A DNA stretch of 64,000 bases from Tetragenococcus halophilus subsp. flandriensis. Lineage in GTDB: Bacteria > Bacillota > Bacilli > Lactobacillales > Enterococcaceae. Under the pieces are notes generated by a model. The model searched no databases. It was given only the letters and a program-made list of their open reading frames with translations, and had not been told where the DNA came from. The stretch is from contig NZ_BSUG01000005.1 of the NCBI RefSeq assembly GCF_030161475.1, positions 36,256-100,255 of the forward strand, written 5' to 3'. This document shows, in pieces, positions 63,779 through 64,000 of this stretch (position 1 is the stretch's first letter; each line of letters begins with the position of its first letter). A program made the position numbers and the translations under genes.

Positions 63779-64000
63779 CAAGATGAGAGTTTGATCCTGG
63801 CTCAGGACGAACGCTGGCGGCGTGCCTAATACATGCAAGTCGAACGCTGCTTAAGAAGAAACTTCGGTTTGTTCTTAAGCGGAGTGGCGGACGGGTGAGT
63901 AACACGTGGGGAACCTATCCATCAGCGGGGGATAACACTTGGAAACAGGTGCTAATACCGCATACGGCTTTCTTTCGCCTGAAAGAAAGCTCAAAGGCGC
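63779..64000 (+). rRNA. rrs: 16S ribosomal RNA (5' part, runs out of the window)
   Basis: AGAGTTTGATCCTGGCTCAG starts at 63786, corresponding to E. coli 16S position 8, so the mature 5' end is near 63779. The V1 loop around GCTTAAGAAGAAACTTCGG and the following GGCGGACGGGTGAGTAACAC are typical of Enterococcaceae, and I judge them closest to Tetragenococcus. Only the first 222 bases are present. Confidence 0.97.

Noticed and set aside
63187..63905. Open frames on the minus strand across the rRNA promoters and 16S start
   Set aside because: They overlap the strong rrn promoters and 16S rRNA and have no coding features.

Overview
This window is chromosomal DNA of a low-GC Gram-positive lactic acid bacterium of the Enterococcaceae. 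The gene order (spc/alpha ribosomal operon, then ecfA1-ecfA2-ecfT-truA; rpmB / yloU-fakA-recG-plsX-acpP / rnc-smc-HAD-ftsY; ymdB-ymcA-mutS-mutL), the fused gshF glutathione synthetase and the first 222 bases of a 16S rRNA gene all fit. The 16S variable-region start looks most like Tetragenococcus to me (from memory, not searched).

Layout. 1-7204: the 3' half of the spc/alpha operon on the plus strand (rpsH to rplQ, with secY, adk, infA and rpoA), followed by a structured 3' region that fits the L17 downstream element RNA. 7564-10963: ecfA1-ecfA2-ecfT (shared energising module of vitamin transporters) and truA. 11041-12928: a complete group II intron inserted exactly behind the truA terminator hairpin. 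12949-17085 (minus): a lone glnA, preceded by a striking 34-bp palindrome and a GlnR-like box, and a YfhO-type membrane protein. 17267-24280: mixed small genes, a MutS-family pseudogene (in-frame stop plus frameshift), an AbgT-type transporter and two kinds of intergenic repeat. 24554-27194: a 2.6-kb island bounded by perfect 21-bp direct repeats that correspond to the 3' end of rpmB. It carries an AbiEi/AbiEii toxin-antitoxin pair and a beheaded gene but no integrase, so it looks like a remnant (CIME-like) integrative element. 27469-29110: an ISLre2-type insertion sequence with a 9-bp target duplication, just upstream of rpmB.

29416-41682 is a conserved core block (yloU, fakA, recG, plsX, acpP, rnc, smc, HAD phosphatase, ftsY) that links phospholipid synthesis, RNA processing, chromosome segregation and protein targeting. 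41850-44603 (minus) is a Fur-boxed feoA-feoB operon with a 44-aa Cys-rich partner. 44835-50358 holds gshF, small conserved genes and bioY under a BirA-type operator. 50509-53156 (minus) is an ABC exporter with a LytTR/DUF3021 regulator pair. rpsD follows, with a leader whose hairpin hides its ribosome binding site. 54490-57198 contains a formate/nitrite-family channel, a HAD phosphatase and an HTH/DUF3169 pair. 57473-63297 is ymdB-ymcA-mutS-mutL, and the window closes with three tandem rrn promoters and the start of 16S rRNA.

The most unusual parts are the rpmB-flanked AbiE island, the glnA upstream palindrome, the terminator-seated group II intron and the families of inverted-repeat intergenic elements. 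No CRISPR array or prophage was seen.
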